Part shown: positions 22,022-34,700 of the stretch, one piece after another
Layout of the letters: each line of letters begins with the position of its first letter
Numbering within the stretch: position 1 is the stretch's first letter
Source of the DNA: Dentipellis sp. KUC8613
Lineage: Eukaryota > Basidiomycota > Agaricomycetes > Russulales > Hericiaceae
Direction: 5' to 3'
DNA length: 64,000 nt
Assembly (NCBI GenBank): GCA_002286715.1
Contig: NSJX01000012.1
Coordinates: forward strand, 142,491-206,490
The notes under the pieces: generated by a model
What the model was told of the DNA's origin: nothing
The model's database searches: none
What the model saw: the letters and a program-made list of their open reading frames with translations, nothing else
Made by a program: the position numbers and the translations under genes

Positions 22022-24351
22022 TCAGAACATCTCGAAGGCCTGCCAGACAGGATCCACGACTCCCGCTTCGTCTACCTCGATCCACCGCTTGTGCTCCTCG
22101 TCGATATCGCCTTCGTCATGCTTTTTGAAGCCGAAGCCGAACGCCCTGTCCCAGCCCAAGCCGACCGCGGACAGCCTGCACACGCTCGACCTGTCATCAC
22201 GTCAGTGAGAAGTCATGACCGTTACAGCATCCAAAGGTGCGACGTACGCCATTCCGCAAATCATCCCGGCTGGCACTGGGTCGTTGTCCCATGCCCAAAG
22301 ACCAGACAGCAGCGCGAAGTCGACAATCATGCCGCGCGTGCGGCGCTGACGCTCTTCCATGCTCAGCTTGTCGAACTCGGCCTGCACGTACGCCTCGGGG
22401 CTCGCAATCTCGCGCAGCGCGGGGTCGGAGCTGTTTGCGAGGGTGAAGGCGGTGGTGTTCGCGGGGAGCAAAGGCACCACCTCTTTGAGCGCGGCTGGGT
22501 CGTCGGATGCGAGGTATACACGGGGCGGGGGTGTCTCTGTGGTGTTTGAAGAGGTGCCGTTGGGTTTGAACAGCCGTGTCCAGGACGCGTTGAGCGCGTT
22601 GGCGTAGACTGCGGCGGGTAGGTGTTTGTCTACGTATTTCCATGAGAGGCCAGTGCGGTCGCCGCGCCGAATGTGCACTCCAATGTACTGCCCTGGGTCT
22701 GGGAGGTGCGGCGATCCATCAGAAGAGTTGATGCTCGCGGGGATGGACGGGAGAGGGGACGGGAGGTGTGAGGCAAACTCGGTCCGGGCAGAGCGAATCA
22801 GAGCGGCGACGGCGGCGTTGGGTCGTATGGTCGTGGTCATAGATGCCCGGGATCGCAGGTAGATGGGTTTGAGGCGGTTGAGTTGCCGGGCATAGCTGCA
22901 TTTTTTGCTCCATTCAGTTGTAAAGTAGACACTGGAGTACACACAACTCACGGATCTTCGTACTCTTCGGAGAATGCGTGGCCCAGATGGAATTTTGCAG
23001 TGCGAGAATTAAGCAACTATAGGTACATCCGTAAATCATTCACACAGGTTCCCCGTGTCATGGGCATCCGGCGACTTACCCAGTGCCTATCTATCTGTGA
23101 GCAGAAGTTCTGACAATGCATTAGCCCAAAAAGCTCACCTCGCGGACCTCGGGCATGCCACAAGCTCTGCACACGTTGACAACATGAGTACTTGCTACCT
23201 CGACGTGATAATGCATTACCTTCGGGCGGAGGAGCACGGCAGCCAGGCTCCGGACCTGGCTGGCGCGCACGAACATCCTGAAAGAAGTCAGTCCAACTGA
23301 CCGAGTGATCAGCCACGTATTCCTGCTTTTGACATGCGTAGCAGACACACTTTCCACGATCCCAGTAAGTATCATCAACTAAAAACGTGGCATTCCGCTG
23401 ACGATTTGTGATGGTACATGTGTGCGGTAGTGAGCATACCATGAAGTACATCGAGTCGGTCAAACAACCAACCTCCCGTGCCATCGCTGCAGCCTGTGCC
23501 ATCAAGGCCAGATCCGCAAGTAGCCCGACATGCCCGTCCAACATGTAAGTGATTGTCCGAGAGCATATCTGCGTCCTTTCTCCTTCCGGAAGTTTGTCTG
23601 GATTTACAATATCGTGGTGGATGACGTCTTTGTGGCCGGACCAGTAGTAGTCGTGATGCATTGGAATCTTCCAGCATTCTGAACGATATTCCGTGGGTAA
23701 TAGTGGGAAGCGGGTATAATTTTCGTAGGATATGATGCTGTCGTTGTGCATAGCAGGATGCGAGACGGAAAGAGGCAATGGTGTGGAAGGAGTGACGTCG
23801 TCTTGTTTCGCCGACTGCGAAGGAGCTACAGAGCCGGTCGCCTCGATAGTGCTGTTGCCAATGACTTTGAGCAGGGCTTCTGGCCTCTTGTAAGAGACGA
23901 TAATGAGCAAGAAGAGCACTACAGCCAACATGGATCCGAGCACAAGCCCAATATTCTGCATGATCCAGATTAGTGAACGCTCGATTGCTCGTTTCCGCAC
24001 GGGGTCCTTGACGTGTTCATCATCGCCGCGTGCTCGTAGCCCAGAAGGAGGGAAGCTTGCGCTCGCAGACGAAGCCAAGAGAGGCTCTGACTGCTGTTGC
24101 GCTACGGTGTAAGACCGATACTCGTCATCTCCGAATTCATCGAGCTCGAGTTCGGTGAGGGCTTCCTCTGCGCGGCCTGCCCGAGAGTGTGGTGTTCGTG
24201 GCGTAAGATTTTGTGTATCTGCAGGATATGAGCGTGCGGAGGAGAGGTTTCCGAGTGGGCGAGGAGGCATGCCCCGAGAAGTGACCGGTACGATGAAAGA
24301 CTGACCGTCGTGCGTTGCGAAGCGTCTGTAGGCGCGAAGGTGCTTAGTCAA
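22022..24351 (-). CDS. Golgi-type II membrane fucosyltransferase-like protein
   Basis: A multi-exon gene. The N-terminal cytosolic part (MTKHLRAYRRFATHDGQSF and an acidic stretch) is followed by one membrane helix (IGLVLGSMLAVVLFLLIIVSY near residue 135), a stem, and a luminal domain. Features include GHVGLLADLALMAQAAAMAR, NATFLVDDTYWDRGKW-TDFFQ, LVACPRSARHW, and YIGVHIRRGDRTGLSWKYV. The HxRRxD element is the GDP-fucose-binding type motif of alpha-1,6-FucT and O-FucT-like enzymes; the later DDPAALKEV, SPEAYVQAEFD and MIVDFALLSG segments match that fold. The product end is DPVWQAFEMF. Several potential N-glycosylation sites lie in the lumen. The true donor and acceptor are unknown. The start is 77 bases from the divergent DPM3 gene. 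Confidence 0.78.
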
Positions 24352-24428
24352 GTCTTCTCACATCAATGAACAGCATCATAAGTGCTGGCAGTTACAGCAT
24401 CTTCTACCTCTCATAACCCTTCCAAGCC

Positions 24429-24835
24429 ATGGCCATGACACGCGCAAAACGCGTCGCCCTCTGGGCCAGCATTTTCTCTGTTTTGTACTTCCTCGCGCTC
24501 TTTTCATATATTCCCGTCCTTTTCATCGATGCCGAGACAGCCCAAGAAATACTCCCGGTGGTATGTCGCGAATGCCCCATAGCGCCGAGGACCCTCAGTT
24601 AACAGTAAATTCAGGTCCCGTGGTGGCTCCTGGTATCATTCGGATCCTACGCGCTGTGGTCGCTAGGCCACGGATTGTACACATTCAGAGAATGTACAGA
24701 TGCGTATGAGGAGTTGTTGAAGGTGAGTTAGCTCTTGTTTCGGACCCGACGCACCAGCTCACACGTCGGTCATTGAAATAGGAAATAACAGAAGCGAAGA
24801 CAGAGCTTCGCACGAAAGGCGTCTCCGTCGACTGA
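24429..24835 (+). CDS. DPM3: Dolichol-phosphate mannosyltransferase subunit 3 (DPM3)
   Basis: Three exons give about 97 residues. The protein has two N-terminal membrane helices (ALWASIFSVLYFLALFSYIP and a second after EILPVVPWW) and a C-terminal coiled coil (YEELLKEITEAKTELRTKGV). The signature LLVSFGSYALWSLGHGLYTF followed by REC.DAYEEL is the DPM3 consensus. DPM3 anchors the catalytic subunit Dpm1 in the ER membrane; the complex makes dolichol-phosphate-mannose for N-glycans, O-mannosylation and GPI anchors. Length matches human DPM3 (92 residues). Introns sit after LPV and after LLK and keep phase. The adjacent MAM start gives two in-frame ATGs, the first used here. Confidence 0.92.
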
Positions 24836-25673
24836 GTGTCCGGAGTGTATTTCTACGACCACCATAATAATATTATTGCACCCGCCATGCGCACTGAGCA
24901 TCTGGATGAATACTGCTCCAACAACATTCACTCAGCATCGAAGAGCCAACCGTAATCTCGTGTTTCTCGAGCTCGAATGCACTTGGATGCTATGGACAGA
25001 ACAACTGGTGTACGAGCTGCATTACTGTCCCTTGCTCGCAACCATCACACAGCTACATAACCTCTATCGCGCAAAGCTTCAGACGACCATTTCCCGTCTT
25101 CTTTGAAGCCTTTGAAGCCTTGATGCACAGAAGGTATCGAGTCGCTTCCAGGAAATGAACAGGGAGATCGCTCGGAAGACCCTGTTTTAGCAAGAGTGAA
25201 CTTGGGTACAAGGCTGCCTTCATAAGATCTTTTGCATTAGGAGGAGCTGACGGCGGGTATCACACGCTGCCTTTTCATTCTCGCCGTGGCTAATACTTAC
25301 CAGCTCACGACTTGCCCCATGGTCCGCATCCAACGTTTGGCAGCCAGCCAGAGTCCAGCCCGCCATAGAGCACGCGCCTGTCTCCTCTCGCTCGTCAACG
25401 CAAGAGAATGGTACCATTATGCATAAACCTGGCTCGTTCCGTCATAACTGGTCACAGACCTCTAGGCATCTTTACCGAGGATGGCAGGAACCAGTCACGT
25501 TGAAGTAATGATCCCCATAGCCGCCCTACCAGTATATCCCGCCTGTATGTCTGTCGAAGTGCGATGGTAACGAGGTGCTGAAATACCAAGGACATGTCGA
25601 ATCGAAGCTCTTGGCTACGGTATCCCGAGTGACGCTCGCTGAAGACGGCATGTGAGCTATGGGCAGCCTAAAC
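24836..25673. other. Intergenic region between convergent genes, no gene seen
   Basis: About 840 bases. Three short ORFs (65-77 codons) lie here but none shows conserved residues or plausible splicing. A larger gap than most convergent pairs in this window. Confidence 0.5.
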
Positions 25674-26430
25674 CTAGTAGAAGTTGATTCGTACAAGTTG
25701 CATAACATTAGCGCGCTCTGCTGGAGGTAATTGGTTGATTTGGTCTGGGGTCATAGATACCACATGCATAATCATTACCTACACATAATATTAGGATGAG
25801 AATTCACAAAGATCATCATGGCCTGTCTACTTACCCGCTGTTCCTCTGGAATCGCTGCAAGAGCATCCGATAGAGTGGACGGTGGATATGGCGCTGGCTG
25901 AGGTGCAGCGTAGGGATTCTGCTGCTGTGGTGGTTGCCCGTTCGTATAACCGTAAGCTGGCTGTGTTGGGGGACGTGGTGCAGGGAATGCGGCAGGAGGT
26001 GGTGTAGGATAATGAGGTGTTTCTCCTCGACTATGTGGTTGATTCATGTGTGGGGGGATCGCAGGCACGACCGGCTGTACGGCGGCAGGTTGTGCTGCAG
26101 CCCCATTTTGTTGACCAAAGGTTGCCAATGTCCTCTGTGAGCCGTATATGCCAGTAGTTTCAGGGAGTGTGATATGTTATAGAATCAAAATTGCTCTACC
26201 TGAAAGACCTCGACATTGATGGCATTCATCTTCACCATAAGGGCAATCAAGCCATACGAAATATGCGGTTGGGAATTGAGGATGCTCCGAGCTTGATCTG
26301 GTGTTGCTTTCTGTACAAGAGAACGTACCATTGAGTAAAGGTTGCTTGCGACCAAGCTTGAACGATATCTCACACGAAGCTGCAGCAGAAGCTCAAATAA
26401 TTGGTCTTCCGGTAACTGTGAAGCTGACAT
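25674..26430 (-). CDS. CSTF2-like protein with hinge and C-terminal domains but no RRM
   Basis: Starts MSASQLPEDQLFELLLQLRV and continues with the CSTF64 hinge pattern (LLxQ.R, IL...PQISYGLIALMVKMNAI). A Pro/Gln/Ala-rich linker follows, then a 3' exon with MTPDQINQLPPAERANVMQL and end VRINFY. The last motif matches the conserved C-terminal three-helix domain that binds the Pcf11 or Ssu72 side of the 3' processing machinery. The RNA recognition motif that normally sits at the N-terminus is absent, and the start is only 209 bases from the divergent beta-COP gene, so there is no room for it. The role is likely in pre-mRNA 3' end processing, as a scaffold rather than an RNA binder. Similar RRM-less proteins have been annotated in other basidiomycetes under cleavage factor C-terminal names. 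Confidence 0.82.
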
Positions 26431-26639
26431 AGAATGCTTATAGTGTGAAGAGGGAATAAGTAGTATGACCCTGCAAGTCGCTGTTCAAGTTCACGAGAAA
26501 GCGTCTCGGGCGCTTCGGAGGAGATGTCGATGACGGTTTAGGCAAGAGGAGACCACGTGTCCAGTAACTTGACTTCGCCAACAGCAGTGCTCGCCGGTCG
26601 CAGCGCCCTCCGCCATACTTCACTCCCTCGTCAGCTATC
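26431..26639. promoter_or_regulatory. Bidirectional promoter, CSTF2-like and beta-COP genes
   Basis: Only 209 bases separate the two start codons, so both promoters must share this interval. No TATA box is evident; this is typical of housekeeping genes. Confidence 0.6.
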
Positions 26640-29600
26640 ATGTCGAACCCCGAGGCGGCGTGCTACACCGTTGTCTTTGAGGACACCTCAGAGACGCCGT
26701 CTACGCAGGATCTGCGCAATGCATTACAGAAGGGCTCGGACGAAGTCAAGCTTGACACGTTGCGGAAGATCATTGTGTCTACAATTAATGGGAACCCCCA
26801 AGTACGTGAAGTTATGGTCTTTATGCGTGTATTGGGACTGAAGGAACATTTGTGCATCATAGCCCACTCTTCTTATGCCCATCATCCAATACATAATGCC
26901 ATCGCGGAATAAGCAGCTCAAGAAGCTGCTGCACTTCTATTGGGAAGTGTGCCCCAAGTACGATGACAATGGGAAGCTGAAGCAGGAAATGATTCTCGTC
27001 GTGTGCGTAATGAGACGTGTTGGATCCCTCGTAATGACTGACCTTTGCACAGAAATGCCATTCGTAACGACCTGGTAAGCGCACCCAGACTACGCTCGCA
27101 CAGGACCCTCATATCGCGCTTCTAGCAACACCCGAACGAATACATTCGCGGAGAGACGCTTCGTTTCCTTCAAAAGATCTCCAAAGATCAAGAACTGCTG
27201 GAACCATTGATCCCCATATGCCGCTCCTGTCTCGAGCACCGACACTCCTACGTTCGCAAGAATGCCGTCTTCGCCATCTACACCATCTACCGCGAATACG
27301 AGCATTTGATCCCGGACGCGCCTGAGCTTGTCCAGACCTTCCTCGCCGCCGAGTCCGACGCGACATGCAAGCGTAACGCGTTCGTGTTCCTCGCTAACTG
27401 CGCCATGCCGAAAGCGGTGGAGTACATCGTGCAGGTATATGACCAGATTGCGGGCTTTGACGAGTTGCTGCAAATGGCCATCATCGACGTCATTCGGCTG
27501 GATTGTAAGACGGACTCGAACCACAGGGTGCGTAAATTGCTATTTGTGTACGACTCACGATCTATAACTGTGCAAACAGCCAAGATGGATTCGCTGCATC
27601 TTCGAGCTTTTAAACGCACCCTCGCACGCTGTGAAATACGAAGCCGCCACCACACTAACGAGCCTGACGCAAAATGCGGCTGCCGTGAAAGGTTCGCTCG
27701 TAGCCCCATGTCTCATGGCTTAGGCTTATATCTTCTTCAGCTGCTGCCTCCACCCTGATCGACCTCGTTGTCAAGGAGTCCGACAACAACGTCAAGCTCA
27801 TTGTTCTTGACCGACTTGATACCCTCAGGTCGAAACATGGGCGTGTCTTCGACAGTTTAATCATGGACGTCCTGCAGGTCCTCTCGAGGTAACTAGCTGA
27901 CTCCTTTACGATACTATGCTCTGCTGACATCGATAAAGTGCCGATATCGAAGTTCGCCGGAAAGCTATCGGTATCGCTCTCAACATGACGTCGAGCCGCA
28001 ACGTTGAGGACGTCGTCTTGTTCCTCAAGAAACAGCTTCAGAAGACGCAGGAGCAGGACTACGAGAAGGTGTGAAGGCTCTGTCTCAATTACATTCTTCC
28101 GGCTAATCCCCCGCGACCAGGCTCCTGAATACCGCCAGCTTCTCATCCAGTCCATCCATGTATGCGCGGTGAAATTCTCGGAAGTCGCGGCCAGCGTCGT
28201 CCACGCCCTGATGGAGTTCCTCGGCGACTCGAACAACCCATCCGCATTGGATGTCGTCGCCTTCGTTCGGTACGTACAAAGCGGACACGACAGAATTGGA
28301 AACCTAGCTCACGAAAGCGCAGTGAGGTCGTCGAGAAGTTCCCAGCCCTTCGCCCCTCCATCACCGAGCGCCTCATTCAAACCCTGCCCGAAATCAAATC
28401 CGGCAAGGTCTTCCGTGGCGTCCTCTGGATTCTCGGCGAGTACGTCGAGAACGCAAACGAGATCCTCGAGGCTTTCCAGGAGGTCCGGAAGGTCATCGGC
28501 GAGATCCCGATCCTCGCGTCTGAGCAACGCTTGCTCGATGAGGCAAGTGGGGAAGATGAGGAGAAGAAGGAAGAAGAGATCAAGTCGGCGGTGCCTAGTG
28601 GCGGCAAGCCGAAGGTTCTCGCCGATGGAACGTATGCGACGGAGACGGCATACACCAGCACGTCGAATGCTCGCTTAGAGGCCGTCAAGGCTGCTGCGAA
28701 GCCACCATTGCGAAGTAAGTCATCGAGTTTCTTTGTCGTGATACGCTTCCGAACATGTGCCAGCTCTTCTTCTGGGTGGTGACTTCTTCACTGGCTCTGT
28801 CCTCGCATCGGCGTTGACGAAGCTTGTCCTGCGCTTCTCTGAGTTGTCCCAGGACAGCAGGAGATCGAACGCTCTCCAAGCCGAGGTATGGCCCTCCCCA
28901 ACAATTTGAGAACTAGCGCGTTGACCGATCCCCGTAGGCCATGCTCATCATGACTTCTATCATCCGAGTTGGCCAGTCGAAATTCGTCACTGTGCCCATC
29001 GACGAGGATTCCAGCGAGCGCATTCTCAACTGCATCCAGACGCTGAGCGAACTCGAGGAGAAGCCCGTTGTCCACGAGGTCTTCCTCAAAGACACGAAGG
29101 CGGCGTACTCGAAGATGGTGGCAGCTCAAGAGGTAGTTTCTGTATCTTTCTTGTGACAGACGCGTCTGCTTACATTATCAATGCAGAAAAAGGCAGCCGA
29201 GAAGAGGGAACTTGAAGCCACAAAGGAAAGCATCGTCCAGGTTGATGATGTTCTTTCCTTCAGGCAATTCTCCAAGAAGGCTGCCGACGATGTCATCGAT
29301 GTAAGCCTTATCTTCCAGCGCTTCTGAGCCCGACTGATGTTCGATCTAGTATGACGAGGACGTCGGGCGTGCAACTGGTGCTGGCGAAGTTCACGAAGAC
29401 TTCATCTCCAACTTGAGCCGTATCTCACAGCTGACTGGTTTGTGATGCTCTCATGCATGTTTTTAATTTCTCACCTTTGACTGTGTTAGGCTTCTCGGAT
29501 CCCATCTACGCTGAGGCATATGTAAAAGTACACGGCTTCGATATCATGCTTGGTGAGTAACCGCATTTCCAGATTGTGACCCATTGACATAATCTTCACT

Positions 29601-30466
29601 GCTTGTAGATGTCCTTCTTGTCAATCAAACTGCCGACACGCTGCAGAACCTCTGCCTCGACTTCGCGACTCTCGGTGACCTGAAACTTGTTGAGAGGCCT
29701 GCTGTGTACACCATCGCTCCACACGGGTTCCAAAGCATCAAAGCGACGATCAAGGTTTCCTCGACGGAGACTGGTGTCATCTTTGGAAGCATTCTCTGGG
29801 AGGGTCCCAACCTGTCTGAGCAGGCAGTGATCCTCAACGACATTCACATCGACATCATGGATTACATCAAACCTGCGTATTGCACTGAGGCTCAGGTGTG
29901 TCTCTTGTGTTGTTTCAAGATCCTCATCACCCCTTAACTCACTCTCGGCAACATCTGTTTAGTTTAGGAGCATGTGGACGGAATTCGAGTGGGAGAATAG
30001 GGTCAATGTGTCCACAACCATGTCGTGAGTGCCCTTGGCAAGGCGTGGGCCCGATATACCTCCCTGACGCTCTACAGTGACCCGCGTGATTACCTCAAGC
30101 ATATCATGAAGTCGACAAACATGTCATGCCTGACACCAGAAGGAGCCATGTCGGGTGACTGCGACTTCTTGTCGGCCAACATGTATGCCCGAAGTCTATT
30201 CGGTAAGCGTCTTACGCTACGGTCACGGCCCCTATCTGTATTGATGCCGGCGTCCAGGCGAGGACGCACTTGCGAACTTGAGTATCGAGCGCACCGAGGC
30301 TGGAACCATCACTGGCCATGTCCGTATCCGCAGTAAGACGCAAGGCATTGCGCTATCGCTTGGGGATCGCATCACGATGGGTGGGTAATGTTATACTCTC
30401 ACACGTGTCCTGCGTCTGACACTGCCTACAGCCCAGAAGGATAACAAACTCGCCGTTCAACTATAG
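26640..30466 (+). CDS. SEC26: Coatomer subunit beta (beta-COP)
   Basis: Starts [20 protein letters not shown] at 26640 and continues through about fifteen short introns. Hallmarks: [75 protein letters not shown], then in the second half DLTVMT-type repeats, [14 protein letters not shown] linker, [38 protein letters not shown], and the appendage sequence with [24 protein letters not shown] residues. The end is [25 protein letters not shown]. Beta-COP is part of the COPI coat that carries vesicles from Golgi to ER. The stop at 30464 follows a small last exon. Length is about 950-970 residues, as in the family. Confidence 0.93.
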
Positions 30467-30534
30467 TTGTACATACTGTTGTAGCTTTTTTCTGTTAATG
30501 GACCTTTTTCAAGCCTGGAACCGATCGATACTAG

Positions 30535-31032
30535 TTGAGTCTCCCGGAACCGAGCGCTTTGCCACTTCGACGCGTCAACGGATGCCGCCCCAACCCACTT
30601 GAATCCGTCAGCCTACGAAGTTGCAAATTATTTCGGCCAGTTGAACCCGAGTCAATCGAACGACTGGTGTGGGTGAGTCATTGGCGCGCTGTTCTTGGCT
30701 TAGCGAGAGGGCTTTCCGAGGCCGACTTTGAAACATTGATCACGTTGCTTTCGCAAAGTCGGCCCATCGACATGACTTCGATCCTAGCGGCGGTGCTGTC
30801 CACGTATACGCGTCTTTCAATTTACGGCAGCTACTGGCAAGTAAGTAGGACAGGGCTGGTACTGAATCGCAAAATCTTGGTGTTTGTCTTCGGGGTTTCC
30901 AACACGTTGGCTATGTTCAGCCACATTTCACGCCAGACAGGAGCTCCAGGCTCACTAAGCTCAGTCCTGACGTCGCCAAGAGTCGATGTTGCAGCCCTAT
31001 ATCCGTACGATCTTCCGTTTACACATCACTAA
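30535..31032 (+). CDS. Unsupported small ORF, possible gene fragment
   Basis: An open frame of 165 codons starting MSLPEPSALPLRRVNG. It contains a helical stretch with VLGLARGLSEADFETLITLL and a possible splice donor GTAAGT after YGSYWQ. No recognisable domain. It may be a small uncharacterised protein, a decayed gene, or chance. Kept at low confidence because the stretch is the only coherent reading in a 1.3-kb gap. Confidence 0.25.
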   Translation: MSLPEPSALPLRRVNGCRPNPLESVSLRSCKLFRPVEPESIERLVWVSHWRAVLGLARGLSEADFETLITLLSQSRPIDMTSILAAVLSTYTRLSIYGSYWQVSRTGLVLNRKILVFVFGVSNTLAMFSHISRQTGAPGSLSSVLTSPRVDVAALYPYDLPFTHH

Positions 31033-31682
31033 CACCGACTAACGACGCCGTGTCATGTTATCGAGTACCTCGAGTAGGTGGGGGAGCTACTTGAAGGCGC
31101 AGGATGGCGCCACTTCGATTTCATCATATCTGAAACTTAACCTCTTAAGTGTCTCATACGCGTATCATGGTAAACCCCAGCATGTATGAGTGCTTAGCGG
31201 TGCCGATATACGTCTAGCGTTGTGTGCTGAACAACGCTTGTCGCCACCGGAAGTGCCGTGGATTCATTCGTTTCAGTTGATGGGATCTGTAATTGACTAG
31301 ATCTCGATTTACCCTCCGCACATATCGCGATCGGGCTCACGCGGGATTACACTGACAATCTCATCTTGTACACACTCAACTGCCTGGCAAAAATAGTTTG
31401 AAATTCCTCGGCCCTCGGTGGTTCTATCAGAGAGAGCTAGTAACAGCTCACGGCGCTGTGAACGAAGTGTAAGTAGTGGCCAACCCTGGCTTTTACCGTC
31501 TGCTGAGTCAGTCAGGGTAGCCAACCCCATGGGCTCGTCTGCGCGTTCCGTTACTCGGAAAAATTGTTGAGAACGTGTTCCTCTCATGTTTCCTGCAAAA
31601 AAATCGATGATGCCTTACCAAGCACGCATCTTCGTATCCCTTATTCAGCACGTTTCGCGGAGACTATCATGTTGGCAAAGGG

Positions 31683-31688
31683 TATAAG
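31683..31688 (+). promoter_or_regulatory. TATA-like element of the ABC transporter gene
   Basis: TATAAG, 93 bases upstream of the ATG at 31776. Confidence 0.45.
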
Positions 31689-31775
31689 TATCATGCTGCC
31701 CCTTGTGCCCTCGACGCTTGGCTCGTTCTCTTCCCCCGGCTCCAGGGTCATTCGCTGTCTCCCTTCCTTCCCAGG

Positions 31776-34700
31776 ATGAGTGCGACACCAGCCGACACTG
31801 TGACCCTGAACGAGGCCTCGTTTGTGGCCGAGGAGCAGCACCATGTCGATATCGTAGAAGCCGAGGAGCAGTTCAATACATTGTCACGCCAGTTCTCGCA
31901 AATCTCTGAGAAGGCACACAAAGGATTCTCTGAGGATGTCAAGGTTCGCGACGCGGACGTTGCCGAGAAGGGCTCTGCCGACGAGGACGAACCCTTCGAC
32001 TTGAGGGAGTACCTTTCTTCTTCAAATGACGCTCATCAAGCAGCTGGCATCAAGCACAAGCATGTCGGTGTCATCTGGGAAGACCTCGAGGTCGAGGTCA
32101 ATGGCGGTAGCGGCTACAAAGTGAGTACAATACCTATCTTGGATGCGTCGCGGGTCTAATGGTATGGGGATTACCTGTTAGGTGTTTATCCGTACATTCG
32201 ACAGTACGTTTCCCCGCAGTTTCCTTCGCTTCGTTGGCTAAATTCTGAGTGCAGTCGCAATTATGCAAAGCTGGCTGACCATTATCATGTGGTTTTGGAG
32301 CTTCATCGCAAAGTTGCTCCCCAAAAAGAAAGGTGATACTTCTGTAATTCTGCATAAGTACGTTGTATGCACTTCGTATTAGTGCGTCTTCGACTGACCA
32401 GTGCCTGCAGATCATCTGGCGTCCTTAAGCCTGGTGAGATGTGCCTCGTCCTCGGTTGCCCCGGCTCTGGTTGCACTACCTTCCTCAAGGCGATTGCGAA
32501 CCAACGCGACGACTACGCAGCGGTCAACGGGAACGTAGAGTATGCTGGTATCGACGCTAAGGAAATGGCCAGGACGTACAAAGGCGAGGTAGTATACAAC
32601 CCCGAAGGTATGTGTCCTCCGTGCGCCGTCGTCACACGCTTCGGTCTCATTTGCTATCAGATGATATCCATATTGCCACCCTGACCGTGGCACAAACTCT
32701 TGGCTTTGCACTCTCTACGAAGACTCCTGGCCCATTGGGTCGGGTCCCAGGCGTTACTCGCAAGCAATTCAACGAGCAGGTGCAGGACATGCTTCTGAAG
32801 ATGCTGAACATTTCACACACGTCCCAGACCCTCGTCGGTGATGCTTTTGTTCGTGGCGTCTCCGGAGGCGAGCGCAAGCGTGTCAGTATCGCGGAGATGA
32901 TGGCCACCCGTGCGCGCGTTCAGTGCTGGGACAACTCTACGAGAGGTCTCGACGCCTCTACTGCGCTCGACTACGTTCGCAGTCTGCGGGTAATGACGGA
33001 CGTCCTCGGCCAGACGACTTTTGTCACACTGTGAGTTGGTTTTGCTATCTTTGTATCACCGCTCTCTCATGACGTCCTTCTGCTAGTTACCAAGCCGGAG
33101 AAGGTATCTACAAGCTTTTCGATAAGGTGCTCATACTCGACGAAGGCCGTCAGGTCTACTACGGCCCTGCTTCTGAGGCTCGTGCCTATTTCGAAGGCCT
33201 CGGCTACAGGTCCTTGCCCCGCCAAAGCACCGCGGATTACCTCACTGGCTGCACCGACGCGAATGAACGCCAGTTCGCCCCCGGTCGTTCCGCCGCGGAT
33301 GTCCCCTCCACTCCTTCGGCTCTCGAGCAGGCGTTCGATAACTCGGTTCTTGCACGTGATATGCAGGATTCGCTCCTCAAGTACAAGGGTCACATGGAAG
33401 TCGAGAAGGCGGATCAGGAAGCCTTCAAGCAGGCCGTCCTCGCGGACAAGAAAAAGGGTGTCTCGAAGCGCAGTCCGTACACGCTGGGCTATACTGGTCA
33501 GGTCTGGGCTTTGGCGAAGAGGCAGTTCCAGATGAGGTTGCAAGATCGTTTCCAGCTTACTACTAGCTTTGCACTCTCGACGGTGAGTATTCGAGGGCAC
33601 GGCCGGTCCGAGGATTTGCTCTGACGTCCTCGGCTTAGATTCTCGCCATAGTCCTCGGCGCGGCATACTTCGACCAGCCTCCGACAGCCAATGGTGCCTT
33701 CACTCGTGGAAGTGTCATCTTCGTCGCTATGTTGGTTTCATGTCTCGATGCCTTCGGCGAGGTATGCTCTCGCCCGACAGTCCGCATATAGATGCTTTTC
33801 TGACTTCGAAATAGCTTGCCACCCAACTCTCTAGCCGATCCATCCTTCAAAAGCAGACCAGCTATAGTCTCTACCGCCCATCTGCTGTGGCCCTCGGAAA
33901 CACCTTGGCCGATCTGCCCTTCTCCGCCGTTCGCTTGTTCCTCTATGATGTCATCGTGTATTTCATGGCGCATCTGTATCGAAACGGTGGTGGTTTCTGG
34001 ACGTTCCACTTGTTCAACTACTTGGCCTTCATCGCGATGCAGGGCTTCTTCAGGAGTTTCGGCCTTTTGGTCAGTCTTCCTTCGCGAACTGATCATGTCG
34101 GTTTAATATCTGACTCGAAATTTCAGTGCTCGAACTACGATGCGGCCTTCCGTCTGTCTTCGTTCTTCATTCCCAATTTGATCTTGTACACTGGCTACAT
34201 GATTCCCGTGAACGAGATGAAGCGCTGGTTGTTCTGGATCGTAAGTTGTGCCTTATTTATGCAAACTCAGTCGCTCACGAATTGTCTAGTACTATCTCAA
34301 CCCCATGCAATATGGTATGCTTGATTATTTCTTTTTGTTCCTTTTCATAAGCTAACCCGTACTACGCAATGTCAGCTTGGGCCGGGCTTATGGAGAATGA
34401 ATTCGGTCGTCTTTCGGTAAGCAGTGCGCTGTATCTTACCGAGCCTAGCGCTCACAGATCTCTAGTTCACTTGCGACGGTACCTACGTCGTTCCTCGTAA
34501 CGGCCCCGGTGTTGACAAATATCCGTGCGTCCCGTGTGTCGTGATCGTCCGGTCGGAGACTGATACAAAGATGCCGCAGGAATGAGCTTGGGCCTAACCA
34601 AGTCTGTACACTATTCGGTTCGAGCTCGGGCACGAACATCGTCCCTGGTCGCGACTACATCTTCAGCGGGTTCGACCTGAGCATCGATGATATCTGGCGT

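Larger units (their letters stand above)
30467..31775. other. Long upstream region of the ABC transporter
   Basis: About 1.3 kb between beta-COP and the ABC transporter, one of the longest spacers in the window. It carries the low-confidence ORF at 30535-31032 and the putative TATA at 31683. A long promoter is common for inducible drug-efflux pumps. Confidence 0.5.

Noticed and set aside
22091..22549. 152-codon plus ORF and 148-codon minus ORF in another frame
   Set aside because: Both overlap the fucosyltransferase-like exon, which has the conserved HIRRGD motif.
27109..28678. Several Arg-rich ORFs on both strands within beta-COP
   Set aside because: Out-of-frame readings of real beta-COP exons.
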